Shown: positions 1-11,972 of the stretch, in pieces
Position numbering within the stretch: the first letter of the stretch is position 1
Layout: the number at the start of each line of letters is the position of its first letter
Position numbers and translations under genes: made by a program
Notes under the pieces: model-generated
The model's database searches: none
What the model was told of the DNA's origin: nothing
Seen by the model: only the letters and a program-made list of their open reading frames with translations
Assembly: GCA_003427395.1 (NCBI GenBank)
Contig: BFEA01000013.1
Span: 5,415,384 to 5,479,383 of the forward strand
DNA length: 64,000 nucleotides
Direction: 5' to 3'
Source of the DNA: Chara braunii
Lineage: Eukaryota; Streptophyta; Charophyceae; Charales; Characeae

Positions 1-60
1 CCCCCCAGCCACCACCATCATGTGTATTATCTGTCCCTATCAGTTTTATGCAAGGAAGAT
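1..60. repeat. Partial copy of a GA-microsatellite-associated repeat module
   Basis: The first bases carry CCACCATCA(T/A)GTGTATTATCTGTCC, followed by a TCAGTTT run. The same words recur at 17,225-17,268, and related modules lie at about 1,050, 1,250, 1,410, 1,600, 20,670 and 22,150. The window edge cuts this copy. No coding content is seen. Confidence 0.5.
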
Positions 61-1019
61 GAGCAATAGCGAACTTCAGCAATCAAACAGCATCATACAC
101 ATAAGACCAGACAGTCGTGACCTCGAACCAATAGCAGAATTGCATCACGAGTTTCACCAAATAAGAGCACACCAAAAGCTCGTAATTGACAACGCTGGAA
201 TAGTCTCATCATCATCATCAACGAAGAACCAATGTTGATATCCCATCTGGCGCTCGGCGCCCAGACTACAGATGGCAGATCCTATCTAGCCTAGACTGCA
301 ATGCCGAAGATGACAACAGCAGCTCTTCCGCAGTACGAGCAGATAGCGGCCAATGCCGCACGCTTCCAGCACCAGGTATGTCTCTCGCATCACTCACAAC
401 CTCGTTCCCCAACACACAGATGCCACATGCACCCAAGGACCACCCTGTGGCACACCCAGCTCACAGCAGCGCAGCTCAGCTATGGCTGCCTGCTCCTTCC
501 AGCTCGCCCGTGAGCGTCTGAGCGCTTGCCAGCTTCAGGGCAGCAGCGCTTGCGCAGCATGCAGCCAGCACCCGAATGTCAAATGCGGAGGCAGGCCCTT
601 TGCTATATGGCAGTGGCGTGCCTGCGCTCTGTCCCAGGCTGCGCTGGGCCTTTCCCAAGAAGCTTCCGGTAGGCCCCGGTAGGCTGAGGCCCAGTCCAAA
701 CAACTGAGGCCCTGGGCCTGTGGTGGTTGCTTGCGCCCAACTGTCATCGGCCTGTGTCTGGCCTACCTCGTGTATCCAGCCCAGGGCCCGCCTTTGATTC
801 ATGCACATAGGCGGCCCAGGGCCTAGGTTCTTTCAACCAACTGGCGCTGCGCAACTGCCTGAATTTCCTTAGTTGTGTGGTGGCCAGAATTCAGGGCCCT
901 CAGGCCCTCGTCGAGCCTGACTTAGGGCGGCCGACATGCTGCTTGGCAGGGCCTGAAAGGGGCACATCGGGGCTTTAGACACGCATTTATATATGATCCG
1001 TTGTTGGATCATTTAAAAA
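61..1019. other. Gene-free, GC-rich stretch with LTR-like wording
   Basis: No reading frame here resembles a known protein. From about 480 on the DNA is rich in GGGCC, AGGCC and CAGGC words, like the U3 parts of the LTRs at 2,010 and 15,933. It may be a decayed LTR, possibly in reverse orientation. I could not align it well enough by eye to call it. Confidence 0.3.
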
Positions 1020-1152
1020 AAGTTAACGCGAGAGAGAGATATTTGACCATCCCCCCACCATCGAGTGTAGTTTCGTATCTGATCTGTGGTCCATCAGGAC
1101 CAATAAAAAAAAAAGAATAAAAGAACCGGGTAAACCGCATGTGTGAGCACGT

Positions 1153-1197
<45 letters not shown>

Positions 1198-1765
1198 TTG
1201 CTCTCTCACTACCTCTGACCGCCCCTGACCGCCTCACCCAACCATCAAGTATCTTGTCTGTACCTATTATTTCATATCTAATCCTCGATGCATTGGGACC
1301 CAAAAAAATAAACAAAAATAAAAAGAAAAAAAAACGAGTGGGCGCGCATGTGCTCGAGAGCGAGAGCGAGAGAGAGAGAGAGAGGGAGACTCACTAAGAG
1401 ATAATTGACCATCCCCCCACCATCGAGTGTAGTATCTGTTCAGATCAGTTTCGTATCTGATCTGTGGTCCATCAGGACCAATAAAAAAAAAAAGAATAAA
1501 AGAACCGGGTAAACCTCATGTGTTAGCACGTACAATAGAGAGAGAGAGAGAGAGAGAGAGAGTCTTGCTCTCTCACTACCTACGACCGCCTCAACCAACC
1601 ATCAAGTATCTTATCTATACGTATCATTTCATATCTAATCCTCGATGCATTGGGACCCAAAAAAAAAAACAAAAATAAAAAGACAAAAAAAAAACAAAAA
1701 CAAAAACAAAAAGACAAAAAAACGAGTGGGCGCGCATGCGCACGCGCGCGAGAGAGAGAGAGAGA
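1020..1765. repeat. Tandem array of the GA-microsatellite repeat module
   Basis: Two copies of an approximately 370-bp unit lie head to tail (about 1,020-1,395 and 1,396-1,765), and each holds two related half-units. A half-unit has a (GA)n run, then a conserved stretch containing CCATC(A/G)AGTGTA and GGTCCATC(A/G)GGACC, then an A-rich run with AATAAAAA, then a purine-pyrimidine stretch such as GCATGTGTGAGCACG, which leads into the next (GA)n. The long Ser-Leu or Arg-Glu open frames across it are only translations of the dinucleotide runs. Confidence 0.8.
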
Positions 1766-2009
1766 GACTCACTACTACGATCCCATCTATCAAGTGCTTT
1801 TTTATTTTATATTTTTTATTATTTTAAACAAAGCCATTTCCTCCGCTAGGAGAGGTGATAAGAGCGCCCCCTCCCAGCTGGCTTCTTGGTCGCTCCAATG
1901 TGTTGGTGGGGAGCTACACCTGCTGGAAAACTGGTCCAGCGTCCCTTTGTACATCAACAATCCTCAGAGTACCATCCACCTGCCAGCATTAATTGCCCTG
2001 GAAACCGGG

Positions 2010-3088
2010 TGTGAGGAATGAGGCCTCAAGGGGCCCTATCAGACATCACATGTTCTGGGCTAAGGCCCCAGCAAGGCGAGTCCCCTCCCTAAGTGAAGGC
2101 GGGCCTGAATATTCGTCAAAGGCCAAATTTTGACATTTCCATATGTGGGTATTCAGGCTCTCGCAGCACTCCGGTTGGTTGGGTAGACGCGTGAGCCTCA
2201 CTAAGCTGCGTCGTACGGTTGGCCCAGGCCTTGACAGTTGCGCCTGGGCACATACACACAAAGCAGGGCCGATACATTGAGAAGCAGGCCATTGGCCTTT
2301 GGAAAAGCAGTACTGCCGACACACCTACCTGGGAGCCCCGCACAGATGCAGCAAACAGCCCAAGTCCGGAGACTTGGGCAGTGCCCAACTGAAAAGGGCC
2401 CAGGCCCTCAACTGTAGTCTCGGGGCTGGGTGCAGGATCTGAGGCCCAACAGGAAGCTACTGGAAGCTTCCAGCGAGGCCACACGCAGCATCCAGGAGGC
2501 TGCCACTTTCATAAAAGAATCGAGGCAGCCCGAGCCAGGCATTCCGGCCAGTACATGCAATGCGGAAGTGCTGCTGCGCTATCGCTTGATGCCCCGCTGC
2601 AGCCAAGGGCGGTGAAGTTGGGTGCTGCAGGGCAGTGGGGCGCTGCAGGGCAGCGGGGCGCAGACAGCCATAGTCGGGCTGCTGGGCGCGAGGGGGTAAT
2701 GAGGTCGATCGGGTGGTCTTCAGGGAAGGAGGCGAGTGTGGGGTAATCAAGGTTTGACTGAGGGTGACGAGATACGTACGTGGTGCATGAAGAGAGGTTG
2801 GCTATGGTGTTGACAGTCATGTGCATTGGTCTTCGAGAGTCGAAGTGAGGTTGTTGCGTGAACTAGCTGTAGGTAGGATAGGCTGGGCGCCAAATAGAGA
2901 GGAGCGGCTTTGGATATTGTGTTGGTGTGGCCTACGGGCTTGAACATTGGCTCGTTACTTCATTGTATTGCTCTATATGGATGGTTTCTCGGTGCATTTT
3001 GTACTCTCTGCTTGGACACGACTTCCTGGACATCTGTGTGATTTCGCAACTTGGTTTCTGTATATCGTTCACACTCATATTCCTTGCA
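2010..3088 (+). repeat. 5' LTR of element A
   Basis: It starts TGTGAGGAATGAGGCC and ends TTCCTTGCA, so it has TG...CA ends. It matches 15,933-17,019 along its length, with small indels (for example an extra ACACACCTACC near 2,320 and a shorter GGCTGGGCGCC near 2,885). A TATA-like CATAAAAG at about 2,510 lies at the same place in the other LTR and is a candidate promoter. Confidence 0.85.
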
Positions 3089-3091
3089 ATT

Positions 3092-3103
3092 TGGTATCTG
3101 AGC
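3092..3103 (+). promoter_or_regulatory. Primer-binding site of element A (Met-tRNA type)
   Basis: TGGTATCTGAGC lies 3 bp after the LTR end. It differs by one base from TGGTATCAGAGC, the usual plant primer site complementary to the 3' end of initiator Met-tRNA. Minus-strand DNA synthesis would be primed here. Confidence 0.8.
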
Positions 3104-3106
3104 TGG

Positions 3107-4638
3107 TTCGTGATCGCCGCTTACCTGACACCGGCGACATTGTTACTTGGTGCGCCGACGATGCTTCATGTGCAGTAAGGATACTTTGGCGCTGGTTTGT
3201 ATTAGCGGGGCCTAGTTGGAGAGTCCGGCCGCTGGAAGGTTGTGGCAACAGCGTGGGAGCTATGGCGACAACGGATGTATATATGATGATGAGAGTATGC
3301 TGACGTGGCATTTTGCTGAGGTGGCAATGCATTGCGTTGTCGAGCGCATTGGCTCCCGCCTTTTCGCAAAGGCGAGAGCCCTCCTGGCCATGTCACGCAA
3401 GAGTAAAACAAAATCAATTTCAACAAGAGACAATTTGGGAACGACGCATAAGAATCCTGCGAACCGCTGAGGCGGGCGAGGTCACGTCGTTCCGTCGCCG
3501 CTTTAGCCGGGTGCGCCAGCTGTACATCTCGCAGTCCCCTACGACAGGATAGGTTGCCACGGGGCATAAGCTTTCTTCCCTAAGGGGTTGTTACCACCCT
3601 TAGGGGCGTATCCCCACCGAGCTACTCACCCACATGTGAAAGCTTTTACATGCAATCGTAGAGGTGAGTTAGCCGAGGGTGTTTGCTCGCTCGTTGTATA
3701 GGCACATGCGATTAAAACGCCTATTGAACTCGGACGTCGTTCGTCACTTAGGGCGCTGATCTCCTAAGGATAAAGCGTACGCCGTTCGTCTAGGGCGGTT
3801 CCGATTAAGCGTGAAACCACGATTCACCCATAGTCCCATATATACCATATACATATGTATAACTTATCCAAGCGAACTCACACACGCTTAAAGCAATTCA
3901 TATATACAAAGTCATCCTTTCAATCAATTACCTCAGTAATCATAGCTATGAAAACATATCACAATGTTAAGTATAATTGGTTTGGTCTGATGAAAAGATC
4001 ATGCCACTGAGCTTTCCTCCTCGTCGTTGATATGGTCAATACATTGTTATTTTATCACAGAAGAGTTTTTTCAATCCTTCAAGTCAAAGCCCATAGTCAG
4101 ATCCTTTTGAATTTAGGGTTAAGGTGACCTTGTAAAATGCAACTTGAAAATTGTTCATACTAATTTTTTATTTGGACTCCTGTCTGCTGAGGAGTATTTA
4201 TTTACTTTTTCTTTCCTATATATTTACACCTCAATGCAAAGGCATGATAGTGAAATCATCGGGGTAGTCCGAATACTATCCATCCGGCGGCCCTATCTAA
4301 ATAGAATGTTTTTGTTTTTGTTTTGAGATTACCTCGTGAAGCCATAATCATATGGCTCCCTCGGCGGGATTAGTCTATGCGAGGCATTTTCTGAAATCCG
4401 AGTAAGATTTCCAGAAAGCTTCATCTAACCTTGGTAAATCTGTCGTCCACCACGCACCTGGGTCTCCAATACGTCCAATCGCGCAAGCTCATCATTGTCG
4501 AAAACCAGGGTCGTCGTCCGCCCGCCTCGCATAACTCTAATGATTCGAGTACCATAGAAGGAGGTCATCCAAGGCTAGTCTCCATACTATGACTCGAAGA
4601 GGCCAACTAAGTCCAAACGAGTGTCTGGTCTCTGTATC
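3107..4638. other. Leader region of element A, no gene seen
   Basis: This part of the long element A leader shows no convincing coding signal. Around 3,570-3,810 there are repeated CCTAAGGGG and GGGCG words, and 4,140-4,330 is AT-rich. The short reading frames show no recognisable motif. Confidence 0.4.
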
Positions 4639-5229
4639 CTGGATTCGAACGACGCTGAAACGTCTGCTGGACGAGGTAATCTTAATGCTCACAATGACTC
4701 GAGAGAGACATTGGAGGTTGCTCGCGCGGTGGAAATACAAAGTATATCCAAAAAACTCATCCGGAGTCCGAGCCGTATTGGCCCGGAAATCCGCGCGAGT
4801 ACTAGGGAAAAATCCCTCACGGTTTCGGAGTAATCCGATGAAGCCGATCCGCTCAGTAGGAGAACCATCTCCAACCCGTAAAAGTTGCTCTGCTCCTCTG
4901 ATAAGATCGTCCTCATGTGTATCACGAACCAGGAGGTACCTTGGGATCGTCAAATCTCGTCGTGCTCCAATCCCTCACGGTTTCTGGATTCGAACGACGC
5001 TGAAACGTTTGTCGGACGAGGTAATCTTAATGCTCACAATGACTCGAGAGAGACGTTGGAGGTTGCTCGCGCGGTGGAAATACAAAGTATATCCAAAAAA
5101 CTCATCCGAAGTCCGAGCCATATTGCCCAGAAATCCGCACAAGTACTAGGGAAAAATCCCTCACGGCATCGGAGTATAATCCGATGAAGTCGATCCGCTT
5201 AGTAGGAGAACCATCTTGAACCCGTAAAA
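4639..5229. repeat. Direct repeat of about 245 bp, two copies spaced 345 bp
   Basis: The copies run 4,639-4,882 and 4,984-5,229. Both start CTGGATTCGAACGACGCTGA and end at CCCGTAAAA, with scattered substitutions between them. They create matching reading frames in two registers, but neither matches a family I know. A retrotransposon gag fragment starts directly downstream. Confidence 0.75.
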
Positions 5230-5235
5230 CCTGTG

Positions 5236-5397
5236 CGATCAAAAGACAGGTGGTGGACTACATACAAAACCAGCCTCTATGAACTCTTCAAGTTGAGAGA
5301 TGTTAGGTACTCAATCCGGGATCTGGAGATGATGACCCAAGGTGAGGACGAGAGTGTCCAAGCATTTATGAAACGATTCCAGAAGATATCTGATTAA
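5236..5397 (+). pseudogene. Fragment of a retrotransposon gag (capsid) domain
   Basis: A 53-codon frame ending in TAA reads like the end of the Retrotrans_gag capsid domain. It begins with a Trp-Trp-rich stretch, followed by YELFKLRDVRYSIRDLE, then QGEDESVQAFMKRFQ. The ESVQ..M.RF pattern is typical of this domain. It has no start codon in its own frame nearby, and it lies in the leader of element A instead of the expected gag position. It is therefore probably a remnant of a different element inserted there. The match is by eye only. Confidence 0.55.
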
Positions 5398-6559
5398 AAA
5401 CATTTTTCTTCCTTCTGGCCCGTACTTCTTATGGCGCGGCTATTCCACGACAAGAATATCTAAGTATACTCCGTTTAGCTAGTAGGACACGAACTGGGCT
5501 GCTTGTGGCACCAATTCCCCATGCGTCAGTGACTCTTAAAATGGTCACCAAAAGGGAATACTATGGCAGTGTGGGATACCCCTTCTCCTCGCCCGAGAGA
5601 ACCTTGGAACTCAGAAGTCGGGCTGGCTCCATCGCAACAACATGGTACCCCCCCGCAAAGCGGTCCACTCTGAGTCGATAACAGGGTCGACCCCTAAGAC
5701 AACGAACCCCCGCCTCAGATGCCTCTTAGGAAAAGGAAGAGCGCCTACCACGGCGGGTAAACAATTCCTTGCCGCCTGACGTCAAGAGCAACTTAGACGA
5801 AGGAAAGAAAGATCACAGAAGAGAAAGTCATTCAGACGGACGGGCATAGACGGAGAGGGTCATTCGGGAAAGAACAGGTGACCTAGGGAGAAAATCTCTG
5901 TCCATTCAGGTTTCTCTTCTTTTGTGATCGCTTTATTTTTCGTCGTCTTCTTTTCTCTCTTAGTGTGACACATACATACAAGTGTGGCGATGTGAGAGCA
6001 ACCTGTCATTTGCCATCTCATGATCAAACCCATTCTTGTTTCAATAAGCCACACCTGCAGTCAGATCAGACGACAAGTTCAAAAGAAAAAAAAAAACAAG
6101 GCAAACCCAACTCGCGTCAGACTCACATTCACACGCGTAAAACGCACATTCCTTCTACCTTTTCAGTGAACACTCAATGAACCAGGTCAAACAAAGTGTG
6201 GGTTCACACGGTGTGAAGGGGTGTGAGTCAACTGATTAATTAACCGACCTTGAGTGAAGTTGAACGACACACCCAAGAAAACCGTATAGATTCACGCGCC
6301 TAGATGAGAAGGTTGTCGCAGCCAATTGTCAGCAAAGTGATCCACAACACTCCTTTGTCATGACCGCCTGCCACAATACCCTCTCAACACACAATCACCT
6401 TCCAACTGTCTGGTGGTGTCTTCACGTTACCGCCACTCGCCTCCAATGCCACAGCGTTACTGCGATGTCGCGCTCATGCCACTTCAAAATGCACCACTAC
6501 TTTCGCGGCACCTTCTCTGTGTCAATGCCCCACCTCCACTCAGTGCAAAGATATTGTCG
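5398..6559. other. Gene-free stretch in the element A leader
   Basis: I see no recognisable gene. The sequence moves from GC-rich (5,560-5,850) to mixed, with ACACGC-rich DNA around 6,100-6,240. The small open frames have no known motif. Confidence 0.35.
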
Positions 6560-6835
6560 TCACCGCCGTGAAAACAGTGTCGTCGCTACAAAAATCCGGT
6601 AGTGCTTCCGTACCACTGCCATTAGAACCAGAGTCGGCGCTGCAAAATCCAGCTGTGCTTCCGCACCACCGCCGTTAAAGTCAGTCTTTGCCGAAAATAT
6701 CCGGCAGTGCTTTCGCACCACCGTCGTAATAATCAGAGTCGCCGTCGAAAAAATCCAGCAGCGCTTTCGCACCACCGCCGTAATAATCAGTGCCGGTGCA
6801 GCAAAAATCCGGCAGCGCTTCCGCACCACCGCCGA
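6560..6835. repeat. Minisatellite with a 52-54 bp period, about five units
   Basis: The core ATCCGGCAGCGCTT(C/T)CGCACCACCGCC returns with ATCC at 6,594, 6,647, 6,699, 6,753 and 6,807, so the spacing is 53, 52, 54 and 54 bp. Near 54 bp the unit equals 18 codons. The minus strand therefore reads as a degenerate 18-residue repeat containing VVRK(R/H)C(R/W)IF. I see no sign that it is a real protein. Confidence 0.8.
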
Positions 6836-8949
6836 TATTGCCGTCAATAGCCTTGTCGCCACTTACCCACCGCTGTGAAATATCGGCAGCATTTCCCAAT
6901 ATAGTGGGAAAATGGCTGGCCAAAATTAGTAAAATTTGAGCCCCAGGCCCAAATTTCACAGCGCCGTACAACCGTAATCCCGCAATGTCCTTGGATCAGT
7001 CCTGCGGGTCCAGTACCAGTCGGAGGGGAGGGGAGCAGAGTGCTCCCTGCCTTGGCTATGACTGCCCAGCTCCTCTCCTCGCGCTCCTCTGCAGAACTCC
7101 AGTCTCCTCTTACGTTGCCTCAGGCAGCACCTCCAGCAGCCAGCAACACTCAAGTGTGCTCGTCACACACTGGCATCACGAGTGCTTTGTGTGGCAGTTG
7201 GGGGACAACTACCTGTTTTATAGTGGCCGAGGAGGGCTGGACGTCACTCCAGCCCCCAGGCAAAATCGTGGGCTCACAGTGAGCCCTTGATCTGGCCAAG
7301 ATCCAGGGATAATTGTGGCCGCACCACAACCACAGCCTTAGTGTGGGGCAGTTCCTTTAACTGCCCTATTTTTCATTTTCTTTTCTTTTCCTCAGCGATC
7401 TCGGAATTTCACGAGATAGCTGAGGTCTTGGCATTTCCGAAATAGTTTTTCTTTTGTTTTTCTGATAAGGGGTTGGAGAGATACAACCCCTTTCAGTTTG
7501 ACGTATCTGGACCCTTTTTCCAGGGCAGATACATGGGGGAAAAGGCTGTACTTGGCCTTTTCCTTTAATGACGACTCCATTTCCAGGCTCGCTCTAAGAA
7601 CGGGAGCCTGACAATTACCACTGGCAGCTTCTGCCAGAGGTAGCACCACGTGAGGACAAGTGTCCTCACACAAATAAAGAAGAAACAAACAAAAAAATAA
7701 AAAAATCGGCCAGGTTCATGCAGTTGCATGCAACAGCCCCCGCCTTACCTTTCTTTGCCCTCCCTTGAAAACGAGGAGGGCAGTTGGCAGGTTGGGAGAA
7801 GTAGGGCCTCCTCCTCCCAACTCCCTCGTTTTCCCTCTCTCAACCCTTCCAACGCGTGCATCGTGGGCCGCGAGATCTGAGATCTCGTGGCCACGATTAT
7901 TCGTACCATGTGAGGTGGCAGCTTGTCACGCTCCCACACAGCCAAATTGGTTGTTGTTCGTACCACGAGGCAATCACTGCCTCGTCTTACCCTTTTTTTT
8001 TTTTTTTTCCAGTTTTTCCTTGTTTTCTGCCCTTTCCCCGTTTTTCCTTGTTTTCCCCAACGGCCACGGGAGGAAAGGGGAAGCAACTAAAATAAAAAAA
8101 TAAAACGGAAAAAGAAAAACAGACCTACCTTACCTGCCTTCTTCTCAGTTGAGCAGACCGTAGCGGCGGATCTCCCCTGCTCCCAGGGGCAGATTCATTC
8201 GATTTTGCTCGTGGGGCCAACAACGTGGTTGCTCTCTCTCTCTCTCTCTCTCTCTTCGCGATGTACCCCTCTATATTTAGGGGTAGATTCGTGCGATTTT
8301 GCTCACTCCATCATATGCACACTCCCTTAGGCTGAGTGTCGAGCTTACCCGACGAAACAGTCTGATACAGTCGTGCAGCCCGTTCCAACGGGCACAACAC
8401 CTGTAGGAACGCATTTCCCCGTAGTCTAGGGGTACATTCATTCGCAGGTTGGGAGGAACGGGTACATCGAACACTCGAGAGGAATCCGATCTAGGAAAGA
8501 ATCTAAGAGAAAAATAAAAAAATCTAAAAAAAGAAAATCTAAAATAAACCTAAGAAAGAAAAAAAAAAAAACAAAAAAAAAACGGTGTGAAGCCGTTAAA
8601 AACGACGCTTGCTGTTTTCCTTGGGGACTAGTCCCCCACACGTATCCGAGTGCCATGTGACGCTGCCTGTGTCTCTGTTTTTTTTTTTTTTTTTTTTTTT
8701 TATGATGATGTCCTTGGCATAAGCCAACTACGCTCGACTGGCACCTCCCCCCCTTCTTCTGCCGATGGACCCAGGTTCGATTCCCTTCGAGGAATTGAAA
8801 AAAAAAAATTTGGGCCGTTTCTTGATTTATGCGTGTCATCTTTGCGCAAGGGTCATTGAAACGGTTTTCACCTTTGCAGAGGCAAATGCAGATCCCAGGG
8901 TTCGATCCCCAGACCTTACCTTACCCATGTACAGTATCGACTTGACCCT
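6836..8949. other. Gene-free stretch with simple repeats
   Basis: No recognisable gene is seen. There is a (TC)n run at about 8,229-8,254, poly-T runs at about 7,992-8,008 and 8,679-8,701, and A-rich DNA at 8,500-8,580. GGTTCGATTCC near 8,775 and GGTTCGATCCCC near 8,899 resemble the tRNA B-box, but no full tRNA folds around either. Confidence 0.35.
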
Positions 8950-10368
8950 TGAGTATTTGAACCCGTAACGTTTGTATTCGCAAACATTTGGTAGGCTGTT
9001 TTAGGTCCGTAGGTTGTAGGGGATTTGATCTGTAGACCTGTCAGATAGGAGTCTTAGGGAGTTCTAGAAATCGTAATTGTAGACTTCCCGAAGGGTCAAG
9101 GTCGTAGCTGCTACAGTCCAAAAGGGTCAAGGTCGTAGCTGCTACAGTTTAGTCTACAGTCTTCCGGAAGGTCTGAGTAGTGGCCTTTCGAAGTTCCCCA
9201 CGTTTAGGCCGAGGCAAGTGGGCAAGTGGTGAGGCAAGTGGTGTAGTCTACCCGTGCTGAGTCAGCAGTCCCAGTCCTAGGCAGTACTGGTCCAATCAAG
9301 CAAGTACTGCATGGGACTGTGTGCACTACGGGGATGGGAAAGGGCCAGACCAACGAGCTGCAAAAGTATAAAGCAAGCGGCAGCGCCCAGTCATTCATTC
9401 ATTCCTGCGGAAGTCATGTGGATGCGCTGCCACAGTGACTTGTGCGAGGTGGTGTGCAGAGGAGCCTGAAGTCGAAGCGGGCTGAAGGGAGTTAGCGCAG
9501 CCATAGCTGTTGTAGTTAGTGTAGCTGTCGGCCACAACTGCCATAGTTTGTATAGGTGTGTGTGCGTGAGTGTGCAGAGTGATGCGTGTGGGGTATCCAG
9601 GGTGATCCTGGTTGAGTGTGTGTGTACAGCAGAGTGAGGCGCAGTGACAAACAGAGTGTCGTACAGGCGCTGTAGCGCCATAGCCATTTGAGTCGAGGGT
9701 GTATCGGAACTGTGTCTGTGGCTACCAGATCCATCGGACGTAAGGCTCGATGCACGCGAGGGTAATCAAAGGGCAGGCTGGTCGTAATCATACACCTTGG
9801 ACACGGGGGTGGGCCGTGATTGCACACCTTAGACACCTCAGCTTGATGATGCTCACGTGTACGTTGGATATAGGGGAAGGGGATTCCAATTGTGAACTCT
9901 ATTGAACATCACTGTCATATGCTCAATGTAGTTTATTTTTATCTTGATTAGTTGGTTGACAGACTGCTCACACCTAACAGACTACCTAGCGTAGGACTGT
10001 AATCTACCATAGTCAGTTCTTCTCAAAGCTGTTGTGCAGAACTAATCAGGATAGAAGTAAACTACATGTGTACAATCTGTGTAGATGTTGTTGATGTCGC
10101 TTGACCGGTAGTCTAGGTAACTCGCTGGACATTGTTATTTTATTTATTTTTAGAACGGGTCAGAATTATGTTGCGATAGGTCCCAAAGAGGACATCAGTG
10201 TAGACAACGTCTACCTAGCCCATAAGTGAATTTGAGGGTGGTGAAGATACATCTGACAATAGGAGGCAGATACGACGTGGGACCAGTAGGATACTCGTAG
10301 TGTTCTAGGTTCTACTACCAGGAGACAAGAGAAGACTTAGGGCCGAAGCAAGGGCCTGTAATCTAGCG
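8950..10368. other. LTR-like or leader DNA upstream of the gag remnant
   Basis: There is a tandem 27-bp duplication (AAGGGTCAAGGTCGTAGCTG..., 9,091-9,117 and 9,122-9,148). A TATA-like AAAAGTATAAAG lies near 9,363. GGGTATCCAGGGTGATCC near 9,593 resembles GGGTATCCAGGGTAAC near 37,404, and both regions share repeated GGTCGTAG words. A related LTR fragment is plausible. No reading frame matches a known protein. Confidence 0.35.
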
Positions 10369-11972
10369 ACTGTGAGAGAGGTATCAGCAGCGGCTGAACG
10401 GGCGTTGGCTGCAGCAGCAGCTAGCGCAATAGCAATGGCTACCTCTTCAGCCACTTCTGCTGCAAACTCTACTGGTCAGAGTTTGGGCATCCCACTCAAC
10501 GCGACCAGTTCACAGTCCGTAGACAAGAATTTCACTTTATCGCCAAACCATCTCCAGTACGCCAGGAGCTGGCACTAGTCAGATGGCGGGTTCGCAGTTC
10601 TGCTCGCCGCCTCCACACACCCGAGAGCAGATGGGGCTCCAGCAGGTCCTTTCGCTTGAGGCTAGAGGAGGAACTTAAACAGGTTACTAAAAGAGAAAGA
10701 AATTAGACAGAGAAAAACCAGACTAGAGGGTAGGGAGGGAGATAAAGCTGCAAGAGAGGGGTTAGATGACTTGGCCCTTAGTAATACTGAAAATATTTTT
10801 AAGGTGAGCATCATGTCCATGCACGCATACATGGACAACAAACTGCATACAATCCAGGACACCTTGGACCAGATCCTGAATGCCATGCATAGGCCAGGAA
10901 TCAGGCCAGTAGTTTTGCCATCGTTGCCATTCTCAACGATGACAAGCCCCTATGCCACGCAGTCCGGACCGTCACCAAGTGGTACATCAACAACAGCCAT
11001 GTCACAGACTATTCTTTCTTCATCTTGTGGTCCAGCGGCTGGTCTCACCAGTGGGACAGCAGCAACCTTGGTACCACAAGACCCCTCTGAAACCACCTCG
11101 AACCTTTTCAGGAGATAAGAAGGATGAGGCACTCGACACTTGGTTCAGAACGGTTCCAGTGTGGGTGCGGGCGAAGAGGACGCTGGTAGAGGAGGAGGTG
11201 ATTACTACTGCATCCTACTTAGAGGGTTCAACAACTCGCTAGCTAAATGGATTAGTGGCTTCAAAAGGGTTCCCAAAAACATGGGTGATTGGGCCAAGAC
11301 TCATACCCTTGAAAGCTTTATGGATTTAGTAGAGGCTCGATGGCACAACCCTTAGTAGGTGCAGATTGCCACTGATGGGCTACTGAAACTTGACTCCAGG
11401 AAGTACAAGTCCATGAGAGAGATGACCACAACCGTAGAGCGGTTGATTGTCATCCCAGGAGTGGAGTATAATCCACGGGTCTTATTGACCATGTTCTTGA
11501 GATGTCTTCCCACAGACATCAAGAATCTCCTAGCTAGCGAGGCTCGTCTAGAGTATCACACGCTTGAGATATTCAACAAGGCCCTATATTCAGAGGTGGG
11601 TGGTGCTCAAACCCCCACTACGGACGGAAGAAAGAAGAAGACCCTACAAGAATGGAAGAAGAAGGGTAGTCGATTGATGATGGTTGATTCAGATTGAATC
11701 AAACTGAGATCGTTGATGTTTCTGAGCTTGTGGAGGGATCAAAGTCAAACGACGAGGAGAGTGTTGAGTGTAGCAACCTCACTGCCGTAGTTGAGACCCA
11801 GGCAGGTGGTCGCGGCAAGGGTGGTCAACAGAGGAGTCAGGGGCAAGCCGCCAATCCAAACAAGATAGTTGCTTGGGTGATGGCCGGTTTGGATCATCAA
11901 GTGTGGCGGGACCGCTGGTCGAGTGGTGCTTGCATAAATTGTGGCGAGTATGGCCACCAGCAGTTTAAGTGA
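10369..11972 (+). pseudogene. gag remnant of element A (capsid and zinc knuckle)
   Basis: This is the structural gag part of the retrotransposon, spread over several frames. It starts Ala-rich (AERALAAAAASAIAMATS), then has a middle with coiled-coil-like sequence (10,680-10,870). The capsid-like region contains TFSGDKKDEALDTWF, LAKWISGF and MREMTTTVERLI...FLRCLP. It ends in a CCHC zinc knuckle reading CINCGEYGHQQFK and then a TGA stop at 11,970-11,972. The last zinc-binding Cys is expected exactly at that stop, so a TGC or TGT to TGA change is likely. Frame changes near 11,110, 11,240 and 11,350 also break it. Intact gag would form the virus-like particle. Confidence 0.75.

Noticed and set aside
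8774-8910. tRNA or tRNA-derived SINE suggested by GGTTCGATTCC and GGTTCGATCCCC
   Set aside because: B-box-like words are present, but no acceptor stem pairs and no convincing A-box at the right distance was found. The same applies to about 53,079.
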